Assembly (NCBI RefSeq): GCF_000731675.1
Contig: NZ_JMIT01000003.1
Location: 292,058 to 356,057 of the forward strand
Reading direction: 5' to 3'
DNA: 64,000 bases
Origin: Pseudomonas capeferrum
GTDB taxonomy: Bacteria; Pseudomonadota; Gammaproteobacteria; Pseudomonadales; Pseudomonadaceae
Position 1 is the stretch's first letter. Each line of letters starts with the position of its first letter. This document shows, piece after piece, positions 19,247-28,121 of this stretch. The position numbers were made by a program, and so were the translations under genes. The notes beneath the pieces are model-generated. The model was not told the origin of the DNA and made no database searches. It saw only the letters and a program-made list of their open reading frames with translations.

Positions 19247-19852
19247 ATGCAATGCTCCCGGCTCACCCAGATCGACTTCGATCAGCTGACACTAGGCGCA
19301 CAGGTGCTAGAGGCAGACAGCCATGGCGCCAAAGTCTACCTGCTCAAGGATGGTAATTTCCTTAAGGTTTTTCGCCGTAAACGATTGATTTCATCTGCCC
19401 TGTTGCGCCCCTACTCGCAGCGCTTCGTCGACAACGCCGCGCGACTGGCGCAATTGGGCATTCCCACCCTCGAGGTGATCAGCCAGCACAAACTCGACCT
19501 GCCCGGCAGAACCGCGGTGCTGTATCGCCCGCTGCCCGGGCGGACCCTGCTGCAGATGTCGCGCGACGCCGACTTCAGCTGGGACACCTATCTGCCGCGA
19601 TTGATCGAACTCATACGCCAGTTGCACCGCGCGGGTGTCTACTTCCGCTCACTGCACCTGGGCAATGTCGTGGTCACCCCCGATCAGCGCCTGGGGTTGA
19701 TTGATGTGGCCGACATGCGGTTCCTGCGCCCGCCGTTATCTGCCCGCATGATTCGTCGCAACGTGCAGCACATGGTGCGCTACATCGAGCGGGAGAACCT
19801 GGGTGACCAGTTCCCCCTCGCCGACTTCGAGGCAGCCCTGCTGGCCCGCTGA
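19247..19852 (+). CDS. LPS-kinase-like protein (RIO/BUD32-like fold), possibly inactive
   Basis: The 201-residue soluble protein has a kinase-like layout: a glycine-poor N-lobe with a lysine in FLKVFRRKRL, then a catalytic-loop-like AGVYFRSLHLGNVVV and a metal-loop-like LGLIDVADMRF. Relatives are annotated as InaA/toluene-tolerance or LPS core kinases. The loop that normally reads H-x-D-L-H-x-x-N reads F-R-S-L-H-L-G-N, so the catalytic aspartate is Ser. It is the only plus-strand gene in the LPS block and ends 3 bases before the convergent glycosyltransferase stop. ATG at 19247 is chosen; an in-frame ATG at 19178 is possible. Confidence 0.72.
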   Translation: MQCSRLTQIDFDQLTLGAQVLEADSHGAKVYLLKDGNFLKVFRRKRLISSALLRPYSQRFVDNAARLAQLGIPTLEVISQHKLDLPGRTAVLYRPLPGRTLLQMSRDADFSWDTYLPRLIELIRQLHRAGVYFRSLHLGNVVVTPDQRLGLIDVADMRFLRPPLSARMIRRNVQHMVRYIERENLGDQFPLADFEAALLAR

Positions 19853-19855
19853 GGG

Positions 19856-20947
19856 TCAACCTCGCAGCAGGTTTTGCGAGCCATTCTGGAAGGCTTGCCA
19901 GGCCTGCTCCGGCGCCAGTGCCTGGCGTTGTCGGGCGGCCACGGCTGCGGCGTCTGGCAGGCTGCAGCGCGCTATCGCCTCGGCCCAGGCATGCTCATCG
20001 GCAATGGGCAGGTAGCCACCGGTGTCCAGCAACTGCTCACGGAACACCAGCAGGTCACTGCACACCACCGGCACGTCGGCCATCACCGCCTCTTGCACCA
20101 CCAGCCCCAGGCCCTCCGAACGCGAAGGCACCAGTAGCCAGTCAAATGCCCGGTACAGCCGCTGCAGGTCTTCACGATGGCCGCACAGATGGACCTGCCC
20201 GGCCAGGCCCAGTTCGTCGATGCGCGCTTGCAGCACGGCATGCAGAGGGCCTTCACCAATGATTGCCATCTGCAGGTCGGGCTTGTCGACAACGGCCTTG
20301 GCAAACGCCTCGATCAGCATTTCAAAGCCCTTGCTTTCGACCAGCCGCCCCACCGCACCGAGCACCTGGCCGCTGCCTGGCCGCAACGCCAGTGCCTGCC
20401 TGGCCTGCTCGCGGCTCAACAGCGTTTCGACGAAGGCCCGAGGGTCGAGGGCCATGCGCAGGGTCTGTACCGGCCGCCCAAGGTCGTGCTCCAGGGCTTC
20501 GGCAAGCGTGTGCGAAACCGCTGCGATGCTCAAGCGCTCGGCGGGCAATGCCCGCAACAGGCGGATATCACTCGCCGTCAGGCGCGTCTTGCCGTGGAAC
20601 AGTACCTTGGCACGCACCTCGGGAATCTGCTGCAGCAGCGGCAGCACCAGCCTTGCCACGCCGACACCGTCGAGCAGCACGATCTCGGCCTGGGCCTCGG
20701 CCAGCGCCTTGCGCAGGCGCATGCGCAGCCACGGCCGCAGCAGGCGCCACAGGTGCCGGCCCTTGAGCGCACGCGGCGGCATGTGCCACTCCCGGGTCGA
20801 GCCGAGCCCACAGCACAGCCCGCTGCCCAACAGCAGCCAGTTGCTGATCCTGGCATCGGGCCCGGCGTGGGACAGCACCTGTCGGTGAACCTTGTGGATG
20901 GACATGTACGGCGAACCGCCTGCCCACATCATATTGACGATGTTCAT
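19856..20947 (-). CDS. Glycosyltransferase family 4, core-LPS type
   Basis: The 363-residue GT-B enzyme probably adds a sugar to the LPS outer core at the cytoplasmic face. The C-terminal domain shows LGAVGRLVESKGFEMLIEAF and the nucleotide-sugar motif SRSEGLGLVVQEA (EX7E), characteristic of GT4. The chosen ATG at 20947 gives MNIVNMMWAGGSPY, preceded by a GGGAGAGG stretch; an in-frame start at 21004 would overlap the upstream gene. It lies last in a minus-strand series of LPS genes. Donor and acceptor cannot be told from sequence. Confidence 0.83.
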   Translation of the reverse strand: MNIVNMMWAGGSPYMSIHKVHRQVLSHAGPDARISNWLLLGSGLCCGLGSTREWHMPPRALKGRHLWRLLRPWLRMRLRKALAEAQAEIVLLDGVGVARLVLPLLQQIPEVRAKVLFHGKTRLTASDIRLLRALPAERLSIAAVSHTLAEALEHDLGRPVQTLRMALDPRAFVETLLSREQARQALALRPGSGQVLGAVGRLVESKGFEMLIEAFAKAVVDKPDLQMAIIGEGPLHAVLQARIDELGLAGQVHLCGHREDLQRLYRAFDWLLVPSRSEGLGLVVQEAVMADVPVVCSDLLVFREQLLDTGGYLPIADEHAWAEAIARCSLPDAAAVAARQRQALAPEQAWQAFQNGSQNLLRG

Positions 20948-20993
20948 GGGGTTAGCGCCCCTCTCCCGCTCAAAGTCAGGTGGGACTGCGACT

Positions 20994-21767
20994 TCATTGA
21001 ACAAAAATGGTGATACCCATGCCGATCACGGCACCTGCCACCAGCGTCAATGCCAGCTTTATCCGATCACGTTGACGACGTTTGGCCTTGCGCTCCACTT
21101 CTATGGGCAAGGTCACGTGATTACCAAATCCTGTGTGCAATACTGCATCACCCTCCAAGGTGACCGCTGTCAGATTTAACTCAGCATAACGACGGGAAAG
21201 CGCCTTTTCTCCAGCATAGGCGGCAAATGGTGCACAGCGCTGATAATCGCTCAAACGACGCAGGCCGGGGTTGAGCGAAAACGCTTGCCACTCCGCTTTT
21301 TCGGAAAGCAGTGGGTAGCAAGGCACGCCCGCGATCACCTGACGGTCGCCCAGGTGGATGTAAGGGCTGTGCACGGACAGGTCATGGGCATGGCTGCGCA
21401 GCCAGACCTGCAGCAGGTTGGGGCTGACCTCCAGGATCGCCCGGGAATCTTCGACAAAGCCCTGCCGGTAGAAATGCCAGTCATCCTCGCAATGGAAGAT
21501 GTAAGGCGTCTTGACGTGGCTGTAAGCCAGGTCGATCGACGGCAGCTGGCCCAGCTTCGGCCGATTGACGAACACCTTGCAATGCGGTTTCCAGTGCTCT
21601 GGCACTGCCCCATGCACGGCATCGTCACCGGAATCTTCGGTGATGAAGACTTCGCGAATGGGCGCGGTGTTGTAGCGATCGAAACTCTCAAGGGTGTCTT
21701 TGAGCAGATCGAACCGCCCACAGCTGGTCACGACCAGCGTGACATCACTCTCATTTGAAAAGCGCAC
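20994..21767 (-). CDS. Glycosyltransferase, GT-A type, with a C-terminal membrane anchor
   Basis: The product (257 residues from the chosen start) has a GT-A N-terminus (VTLVVTSCGRFDLLKDTLESF) and a DxD-like acidic triplet in FHCEDDWHFY, so it is a likely LPS core glycosyltransferase. A basic stretch (ERKAKRRQRDR) then a single hydrophobic helix (LALTLVAGAVIGMGITIFV) at the extreme C-terminus suggests tail anchoring to the inner membrane. GTG at 21767 is chosen because GGAGGGAG lies just upstream; the longer reading begins with TTG at 21791. In P. aeruginosa a rhamnosyltransferase gene, wapR, occupies a comparable place; equivalence is only inferred. Confidence 0.7.
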   Translation of the reverse strand: MRFSNESDVTLVVTSCGRFDLLKDTLESFDRYNTAPIREVFITEDSGDDAVHGAVPEHWKPHCKVFVNRPKLGQLPSIDLAYSHVKTPYIFHCEDDWHFYRQGFVEDSRAILEVSPNLLQVWLRSHAHDLSVHSPYIHLGDRQVIAGVPCYPLLSEKAEWQAFSLNPGLRRLSDYQRCAPFAAYAGEKALSRRYAELNLTAVTLEGDAVLHTGFGNHVTLPIEVERKAKRRQRDRIKLALTLVAGAVIGMGITIFVQ

Positions 21768-21832
21768 CGGACTCCCTCCGCATTGCGACAATCGACTTCC
21801 AGCACCCGCTCCGTAGGCACGAAAGTGCTTTA

Positions 21833-22789
21833 TTAAATGCCCAGTTTCAGACGTAGCCGCTGCCAGGCAGACAACGGCGGATGAGGCCTGAGCGCAGGGC
21901 GCATGTGGTCGACGATGCTACGTCCAACTTCACCGAAACTGAAACGAGAAACCGCCAGATGGCGGCCATTTTCAGCAATCCGCTGGGCCAGCGCAGGGTC
22001 GGCGCGCAAACTGCGCAGCTTTTCCTGGAGGGTCGGGATGCTGTCATAGAACACCACGTTGTGCATGTCCTGCAGGCCCAGGGCGCGGTTTTCTTCCTCG
22101 CCCTGGTCGAACGCCAGCAACACACAGCCACAGGCCATGGCCTCGAAGTTCTTGATCATGTACTCGCCCATGCCGACATCGGCACTGACGAAGAAACGAA
22201 TACGGTTGAGCGTGTTGCAATAGTCCTCACCCGACTTGGTGCGGGTCACCACCAGGTTCTCGACCCGCCCCAACTCGTCCAGCAGCGCCTTGCGCCCGCT
22301 GTAGGCAACGCTGTTGGTACTGCCGACGAACGCCAGGTCGATATCGCGCTCACGTTCCTGGTCGGTCAGCAGCTGCTCATCGTAGCCCTTGGGCACGAAT
22401 ACCGCGTCAAAGCCTTCCTGGCGCAGGCGCTCGCTGACCATGTAGCCCGAACTGATCACCCGCGCCCACGGCAGTTTGCGGTAATGCGCGCTGAACTTGC
22501 CGGTGTACTTGCAGGGGATGTAGTTCTGGTAGGCGTCATGTTCGAGGATGACCAGGTTTGGCACCGTCTGGATGAACGCCACTTGGCGGATTTCCTGCTT
22601 GAAGCGCAGGAAGAACACGATGCGGTCGTAACGCTCCACCTGCACTTCACGCTTGAAGTAGCGGCGCAGGTTACGCTGGTCTTCACTGGTCAGCCAGCGC
22701 AGGTCACATTCGCAGTTGGCCGCGACGCCATCGTACAGGCGGTCGAGGATCGCCCGCTGTTCCTTCTGCACCAGAAATAAGACTTTCAT
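21833..22789 (-). CDS. Glycosyltransferase, probable LPS core type
   Basis: The 318-residue protein has a GT-B-like C-terminal half: VGMGEYMIKNFEAMACGCVLLAFDQGEE is the pattern of the CgeB/GT1-like C-terminal domain, where the glutamates contact the nucleotide sugar, and a terminal RFSFGEVGRSIVDHM helix follows. The N-terminal half is less conserved (MKVLFLVQKEQ). ATG at 22789 follows an AAGGAAAG site. It sits between the dnpA-type gene and the GT-A gene, so a core-LPS role is likely, but the sugar is unknown. Confidence 0.75.
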   Translation of the reverse strand: MKVLFLVQKEQRAILDRLYDGVAANCECDLRWLTSEDQRNLRRYFKREVQVERYDRIVFFLRFKQEIRQVAFIQTVPNLVILEHDAYQNYIPCKYTGKFSAHYRKLPWARVISSGYMVSERLRQEGFDAVFVPKGYDEQLLTDQERERDIDLAFVGSTNSVAYSGRKALLDELGRVENLVVTRTKSGEDYCNTLNRIRFFVSADVGMGEYMIKNFEAMACGCVLLAFDQGEEENRALGLQDMHNVVFYDSIPTLQEKLRSLRADPALAQRIAENGRHLAVSRFSFGEVGRSIVDHMRPALRPHPPLSAWQRLRLKLGI

Positions 22790-22837
22790 TGCTTTCCTTG
22801 GGCGCGCTGCGCCATCGCGGTCAACCATGGGCATTGT

Positions 22838-24241
22838 TTACAGCTCACGGCGCCAGAACAGTTCATGCCGGCGCACAGCCTTGCGGAAGAATTCGTTTTC
22901 GCCATAGGGCGACGGCCTGCGCCCGGCAAGCCAGCGTTGCAACAACCGCCGCAGGCGGCGTTTGAACGGCGCGGGAGGCTGCAGGTCGTGCATCATGCCC
23001 AGGGCCATGGCTTTGTCGTGCTGGGTCGGCACGTCCAGCACCAGCGAGCACGGTGCCCACGGCTGCTCGGCACTCAGTTGTGGTGGCAAGGCCACACCGT
23101 CGCCGCTGTCACCCATCGGCCAGCGGTCGTTGTCATGCAGGTGGTTGGCGTAGCACAGCAGCGTTTGCGGCTGCCACGCTAGGCCTTGCAGGGCTTCCAG
23201 CACGGCCGCCTGGGCACAGACATGATCGGGGTGCGGGTCGAGTTGCGGGTGCGGCATGACCAGCACCTCGGGCTTGGCCATTGCCAACAGCGCACGCAGG
23301 TCGGCCAGCAGGTTGTGCCAGGTCGGCGCACCGTCATTGTCGGCCGGCAGCGGGAACGGATTGAACTGGCGGAACGGGCGGATATCAGCCATGTCGGCTT
23401 CGCGTGAAGCCGCCGGTACATCTGGCGCGGCCTGCATGGCGGGCAGTTGCAGGCAGAAGTAGCCCAACTGCACGCAGCGCGATTGCGGCACGCCAGCCCA
23501 GCGCGGCACGGCAATGCTGTCCCAGGCGCGCAAGCGCCCTTTCAGGCGTGCCGCCTGGGCCTTGCCCAGGCCCATTTTCTGATAGTGCTCGGCTTCGATC
23601 TCGCCGGCAGTCAGGGTGACCACCCAGGTTTCGTCAGCCTGGCTGTACAGCCCATAAGCCGCCAGCTCGGCATCATCGGCATGCGGCGCAATCACCATGA
23701 CGCGGCGGCGCTGCAACTCGACGCTGGGGGTTATCCACAGGCGCGGTTCGCCCTGCAGCTGGCAATGGCGGCCACGCACACGCAGCGTGCCGGCCTTGAG
23801 CGGCAAGGCCATGCCGGTCAGGTTCAGGAAGCGCACCCCGTTGACGCCGCGCTCGAAGGTTTGCCGATCACTCAGCGCATCCGCAGAAAGCTCCACCCGC
23901 GGGTCGAGAAAGCGCCCCAGCCAGGTGCTCTTTATCCGCAGTTCCAGGACGAGGGTCTCGTCACCTTGCAGTGTCACATCGGCCTGCAGCAGCCCACCCT
24001 GCAGGCTGACCGCCGCCGCGCGGGTTTGCTCACCGAAGTTGTAGGCGTAATCCTCGCCGGGTGCGTAGAACAAGTGATCGGCGAACCAGGCCTCATGGGC
24101 GGCCCAGACCAACGGCAGCAGCAAGAGCGGCAGCCACCACCAGGCCAGTACCCCCAGCGCGATCAGTGCGACCAGGCCGGCAAGCAGGCCCAGGCGCTTG
24201 TTGCGCCGATGGTGCTTGAGCAATTGCTGCTTGCGGCTCAC
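22838..24241 (-). CDS. dnpA: PIG-L family de-N-acetylase, DnpA type
   Basis: The 467-residue protein has two closely spaced hydrophobic stretches near residues 15-50, then a PIG-L/LmbE deacetylase domain with the zinc-binding VIAPHADDAELAAYG and the distal HPQLDPHPDH motif. In P. aeruginosa the homologue DnpA, in the same place beside mig-14, affects fluoroquinolone persistence and is thought to act on LPS sugars. GTG at 24241 overlaps the mig-14 stop by four bases (GTGA), showing translational coupling. The identity as DnpA rests on domain plus neighbourhood. Confidence 0.85.
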   Translation of the reverse strand: MSRKQQLLKHHRRNKRLGLLAGLVALIALGVLAWWWLPLLLLPLVWAAHEAWFADHLFYAPGEDYAYNFGEQTRAAAVSLQGGLLQADVTLQGDETLVLELRIKSTWLGRFLDPRVELSADALSDRQTFERGVNGVRFLNLTGMALPLKAGTLRVRGRHCQLQGEPRLWITPSVELQRRRVMVIAPHADDAELAAYGLYSQADETWVVTLTAGEIEAEHYQKMGLGKAQAARLKGRLRAWDSIAVPRWAGVPQSRCVQLGYFCLQLPAMQAAPDVPAASREADMADIRPFRQFNPFPLPADNDGAPTWHNLLADLRALLAMAKPEVLVMPHPQLDPHPDHVCAQAAVLEALQGLAWQPQTLLCYANHLHDNDRWPMGDSGDGVALPPQLSAEQPWAPCSLVLDVPTQHDKAMALGMMHDLQPPAPFKRRLRRLLQRWLAGRRPSPYGENEFFRKAVRRHELFWRREL

Positions 24242-25134
24242 GCCTGGAACACCGGCACGGGGTTGCACCAGCGATCCTTGTACTCGCGGTCGGCACGGCC
24301 GAACGAGAACCGCAGTGGCTTGTTACGTGCGCGGGCGTCTTCCCAGGCTGCCTGGGTGTTGAGGAAGCTCAGCACGCTACCGGGGCTGAATGCCTTGGTC
24401 TCGGGGTCGACGCCGCCGTTGACGTACTCGACGCTGATCCACTCGGGCGCTTCGACCCGGTACACCAGCTGAATCGCGATCGGTTTGTCGTCCAGCAGCA
24501 GCACCGAACCGATCAGCAGCTCGCGTAAACGCTCGAGCACCTCGGCCAGGCGCTCGGCGCCGGTAGCCGGGAAGCCCCAGCGGCGCTGGAAGAGGTCACG
24601 GTACATGGCGGCTATCTGGCCGGCGTCGAAGTCACTAATCGGCCGCACCACCCCGCCCGCCTCTTCCAGCAGGCGCAACTCGCGGCGCTGGTTGTAGCGG
24701 AACTTCTTAGACAGGTCTTCATGAGCGCGGGCCATGGCCAACTGCTCGGTCTGTGCCTTGAGGCCGGTAAAACGACCCTGATTCAGCTCGGACAGGTAAC
24801 GCGCGGCATGGCGCAGCGGCGCGCTGGCATCGGCGGCGGCCGGCAGGATGATCTCGGCATTGCCCAGGTCGAACAGGCCCTTCTTGCCCGCGCGCTTGAG
24901 CACGTCCTTGGACAGCGCCAGGTGGCGCCCCCAAGTCGGAATCGCCGCTTTCAACTCGCCGTCTTGCAGCCAACCCAGGTAGCGCACGGGGATCTGCGCC
25001 AGCTCAGCCAACTGCTCGACCACCCGCGGATGGGTGGCAACGCTGCCACCAAACCGCGCCCAAGCCTCGGCATACGCCTTGGCGTCGATGACTTGCCAGC
25101 CGCGCTCGCGGAAGGCTTGAATACGATTAAGCAT
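24238..25134 (-). CDS. mig-14: Mig-14 family protein
   Basis: The 298-residue protein matches the Mig-14 family, a GNAT-like fold associated with the inner membrane and, in Salmonella and P. aeruginosa, with resistance to antimicrobial peptides. Recognisable parts are RYNQRRELRLLEEAGG in the centre and RFSFGRADREYKDRWCNPVPVF at the C-terminus. The start ATG at 25134 overlaps the stop of the upstream glycosyltransferase by one base (TGATG); a GTG at 25137 is an alternative. It is coupled at both ends, to a glycosyltransferase upstream and the deacetylase downstream. Confidence 0.88.
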   Translation of the reverse strand: MLNRIQAFRERGWQVIDAKAYAEAWARFGGSVATHPRVVEQLAELAQIPVRYLGWLQDGELKAAIPTWGRHLALSKDVLKRAGKKGLFDLGNAEIILPAAADASAPLRHAARYLSELNQGRFTGLKAQTEQLAMARAHEDLSKKFRYNQRRELRLLEEAGGVVRPISDFDAGQIAAMYRDLFQRRWGFPATGAERLAEVLERLRELLIGSVLLLDDKPIAIQLVYRVEAPEWISVEYVNGGVDPETKAFSPGSVLSFLNTQAAWEDARARNKPLRFSFGRADREYKDRWCNPVPVFQA

Positions 25135-26264
25135 CACGCCTTCGCCACCAAGGCACGCACCTGCGGCAGTTGCCAGAAGGCTTCGCGTACCGCCGAGTCA
25201 GAGAAGCGCTGGTGCAGGCGTTGCAGCATGTGCTCGGCGCACGCCTCGCGCTGCTGGTCGTCTAGCGCGGCCATGTGCTTCAGGCCTTGAGCCAGCTGCG
25301 CATTATCGCCAAGGGGGAACAGCACACCCACACCCTCGACCACTTCGCGTGCCCCACCACAGGCCGTGGCCAGCAGTGGTACGCCCGCGACCATGGCTTC
25401 GAGCAGGACCATGCCGAACGGCTCATGATCGGAACTCAGGGCAAACACATCGAACGCCTTGAAATAGCGCCGCGCGTCCGGCACCTGGCCGAGGAAATCC
25501 ACCTGGCCGGCAATGCCGAGCTCGGCCGCCAATGCCTTGAGTTGGGCTTCGAGGCGGCCTTTACCCAGAATCGCCAGGCGCGCGCCTGCGGGAAGCCCCG
25601 GCAGCGCTTCGGCAAAACCACGCAGCAGCGTGGCCTGGTCCTTGTCCGGGTGCAGGCGCCCGACATTGCCGACAATCCACGCCTGAGGGTCCAGGCCAAG
25701 AGCCTGGCGCGCCGCTTCACGCGGCACCAATGCCGCTTGCAGGGCCTGGATATCGATACGGTTGTACAGGGTCTGGATGCGTTCGGCCGGCCACTGCGGC
25801 AGGCAACGGCGCATGTCGTCACGCACCGCATCCGAAACACCCAGCAGGCTCAGGCGCTTGCTGAACAGGTTGGCAAACAGCCGCCGCCCCTTGCGCTGAT
25901 AGTCGCCAAAGGCATGGTGCACGCCGATTACCGGTAGGCCGGTACCCAGCAATGCCACATAGATCGGCTTGAACCGGTGGGCGATGCAGAAACTGAAATT
26001 GCGCTCGGCAGCAATCCGCCGCAAGGCGCGGATGGCGCCTAGCTTCAGGCCACGCACAGCCTTGGAGCTGAACTCCAGAAACAGCACCTCGTCCGACGCG
26101 CAGCCCGCCGCAACCTGCGGGTCGGCGGCGCCGGTGAGAAATACCGTGGTGACCTGGTAGCCACGCCCCTGAAACAGGCTGGCGTACTGACGGGCACAGT
26201 CCAGGAACGGCCCGTCATAGCCATGGCAGAACTGCAGGATGCGCGGTTCAGAGCGGCTGGTCAT
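25134..26264 (-). CDS. Glycosyltransferase family 4, WapH-like
   Basis: The 376-residue GT-B enzyme has an N-terminal acceptor domain beginning ILQFCHGYDGPFLDCARQYA and a C-terminal donor domain with VGNVGRLHPDKDQATLLRGF and SSDHEPFGMVLLEAMVAGVP (EX7E motif). It probably adds a core sugar to LPS; the P. aeruginosa gene at this place is wapH. Its start overlaps the end of the carbamoyltransferase gene by 17 bases, so it is translated from the same message. Sugar specificity is not readable from sequence. Confidence 0.83.
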   Translation of the reverse strand: MTSRSEPRILQFCHGYDGPFLDCARQYASLFQGRGYQVTTVFLTGAADPQVAAGCASDEVLFLEFSSKAVRGLKLGAIRALRRIAAERNFSFCIAHRFKPIYVALLGTGLPVIGVHHAFGDYQRKGRRLFANLFSKRLSLLGVSDAVRDDMRRCLPQWPAERIQTLYNRIDIQALQAALVPREAARQALGLDPQAWIVGNVGRLHPDKDQATLLRGFAEALPGLPAGARLAILGKGRLEAQLKALAAELGIAGQVDFLGQVPDARRYFKAFDVFALSSDHEPFGMVLLEAMVAGVPLLATACGGAREVVEGVGVLFPLGDNAQLAQGLKHMAALDDQQREACAEHMLQRLHQRFSDSAVREAFWQLPQVRALVAKA

Positions 26265-28005
26265 ACGCGGCCGCGCCGTCCTTCACTACCAGGATGTCTT
26301 CCATGATCAGGTACTGCAGGTCCGAGCCAAAGAACATGTTCAAGGCATCGGTCGGCGAGCAGATCATCGGTTCACCACGGCGGTTCAACGAGGTGTTCAG
26401 CGAGACGCCGTTGCCGGTCAGGTTTTCCAGCGCCTTCATCATGTCGTAGTAGCGCGGGTTGTACTCGCGCTTCAGCACCTGGGCACGCGAAGTGCCGTCC
26501 TCGTGGACCACTTCCGGCACACGGGTTTTCCACTCTTCAGCCACTTCGAAGGTGAAGGTCATGAAGGGCGCCGGGTGGTCGACCTTGATCATCTGCGGCG
26601 CGACGGTGTCGAGCATCGACGGGCAGAAAGGCCTCCAGCGCTCGCGGAACTTGATCTGGTGGTTGATGCGGTCAGCCACGCCTTCGACGCTCGGGCAACC
26701 GATGATCGAACGACCGCCCAGGGCGCGTGGGCCGAACTCCATGCGGCCCTGGAACCAGGCCACCGGGTTGCCGTCGACCATGATTTTGGCGATCTGCTCT
26801 GGCATGTTGTCGAGCTTGCGCCACTTCGGCTGGTCCGGGTGACGGGCGCAGGCGGCGATCACGTCCTCGTTGGAGTACGACGGGCCAAGGTAGACGTGCT
26901 CCATCTTCTCGACCGGCACGCCACGGGCGTGGGAAACATAAGCAGCAGCACCCACCGCAGTACCGGCGTCACCGGATGCCGGCTGGACGAACAGCTCCTT
27001 CACATCCGGGCGGGCGATGATCTTCTGGTTGAGCTTGACGTTCAGCGCGCAGCCGCCGGCGAAAGCCAGCTTGCCAGTCTGCTTCAAGGTGTCGCCCAGG
27101 TAATGGTCGATCATCTGCAGGGCCAGCTTTTCGAACAGCGCCTGCATGCTGGCTGCGTAGTGGATGTACGGCTCGTCGGCAATGTCGCCTTCGCGCTTGG
27201 GGCCCAGCCATTCGATCAGCTTCGGCGAGAAGTAGAAGCCCTTGCCCTTCTCTTTATAGCGGCGCAGGCCGATGACGTTGGCGTATTCGGTGTTGATCAC
27301 CAACTCGCCGTTCTCGAAGCTGGCCAGGCGCGAGAAGTCATACTTGCTGGCATCGCCGTACGGCGCCATGCCCATGACCTTGAACTCGCCGTCGAGCATC
27401 TCGAAACCGAGGAACTCGGTGATCGCGCCATACAGGCCGCCCAGGGAGTCCGGATCGAAGAACTCCTTGATCTTGTGGATCTTGCCGTTTTCGCCGTAGC
27501 CGAAGAAGGTGGTGGCGTACTCGCCCTTACCGTCGATGCCGAGGATCGCGGTTTTTTCCTTGAAGCCCGAGCAGTGGTAGGCGCTGGAGGCGTGGGCCAG
27601 GTGGTGCTCGACCGGCTCGATCTTGACCTTTTTCGGGTCGAAACCCAATTGCTCCAGGCACCAGACGATCTTCTTGCGGTAGCGCTTGTAGCGGCGGTTG
27701 CCCATCAGGATCGCGTCGAGGGCGCGGTCCGGGGCGTACCAGTAACGCTTGGCATAGTGCCAGCGGGCTTTGCCGAACAGGCTGATCGGGGCAAACGGAA
27801 TGGCTACCACGTCGACGTCGGACGGTTTGATGCCCGCCTGCTCCAGGCAGAACTTCGCCGACTCGTAGGGCATGCGGTTCTTCGCATGCTTGTCACGCAC
27901 GAAGCGCTCTTCTTCGGCGGCGGCAATCAGCTTGCCGTCAATGTACAGGGCCGCGGAAGGGTCATGGCTAAGGGCGCCGGACAGGCCAAGAATCGTCAAT
28001 GCCAA
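26248..28005 (-). CDS. Carbamoyltransferase, NodU/CmcH family, probably for LPS heptose
   Basis: The 585-residue enzyme transfers a carbamoyl group from carbamoyl phosphate, through an adenylate, to a sugar hydroxyl. The N-terminal Kae1-like domain has SGALSHDPSAALYIDGK and the metal-binding EHHLAHASSAY; the C-terminal domain has MEFGPRALGGRSIIGCPS. Pseudomonas inner-core heptose is carbamoylated, and a carbamoyltransferase (called WapO in P. aeruginosa) sits at this position. The start is a TTG at 28005 with GAGG eight bases upstream; no ATG fits as well. It is the first gene of the minus-strand LPS series. Confidence 0.87.
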   Translation of the reverse strand: MALTILGLSGALSHDPSAALYIDGKLIAAAEEERFVRDKHAKNRMPYESAKFCLEQAGIKPSDVDVVAIPFAPISLFGKARWHYAKRYWYAPDRALDAILMGNRRYKRYRKKIVWCLEQLGFDPKKVKIEPVEHHLAHASSAYHCSGFKEKTAILGIDGKGEYATTFFGYGENGKIHKIKEFFDPDSLGGLYGAITEFLGFEMLDGEFKVMGMAPYGDASKYDFSRLASFENGELVINTEYANVIGLRRYKEKGKGFYFSPKLIEWLGPKREGDIADEPYIHYAASMQALFEKLALQMIDHYLGDTLKQTGKLAFAGGCALNVKLNQKIIARPDVKELFVQPASGDAGTAVGAAAYVSHARGVPVEKMEHVYLGPSYSNEDVIAACARHPDQPKWRKLDNMPEQIAKIMVDGNPVAWFQGRMEFGPRALGGRSIIGCPSVEGVADRINHQIKFRERWRPFCPSMLDTVAPQMIKVDHPAPFMTFTFEVAEEWKTRVPEVVHEDGTSRAQVLKREYNPRYYDMMKALENLTGNGVSLNTSLNRRGEPMICSPTDALNMFFGSDLQYLIMEDILVVKDGAAAYDQPL

Positions 28006-28121
28006 GGGATTAGCCTCTTCATTCGGTAGAGATGCGCCAGCGGCCTTGTGGGCGGATGGCGGCTAAAGGGCGGGATTATAACGCAAACAACAAGGACACA
28101 CCGCCCCTTGTAGGCGCCTGG

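Noticed and set aside
26239..28029. A 596-codon open frame on the plus strand
   Set aside because: It is antisense to the carbamoyltransferase, which has clear NodU-family motifs.
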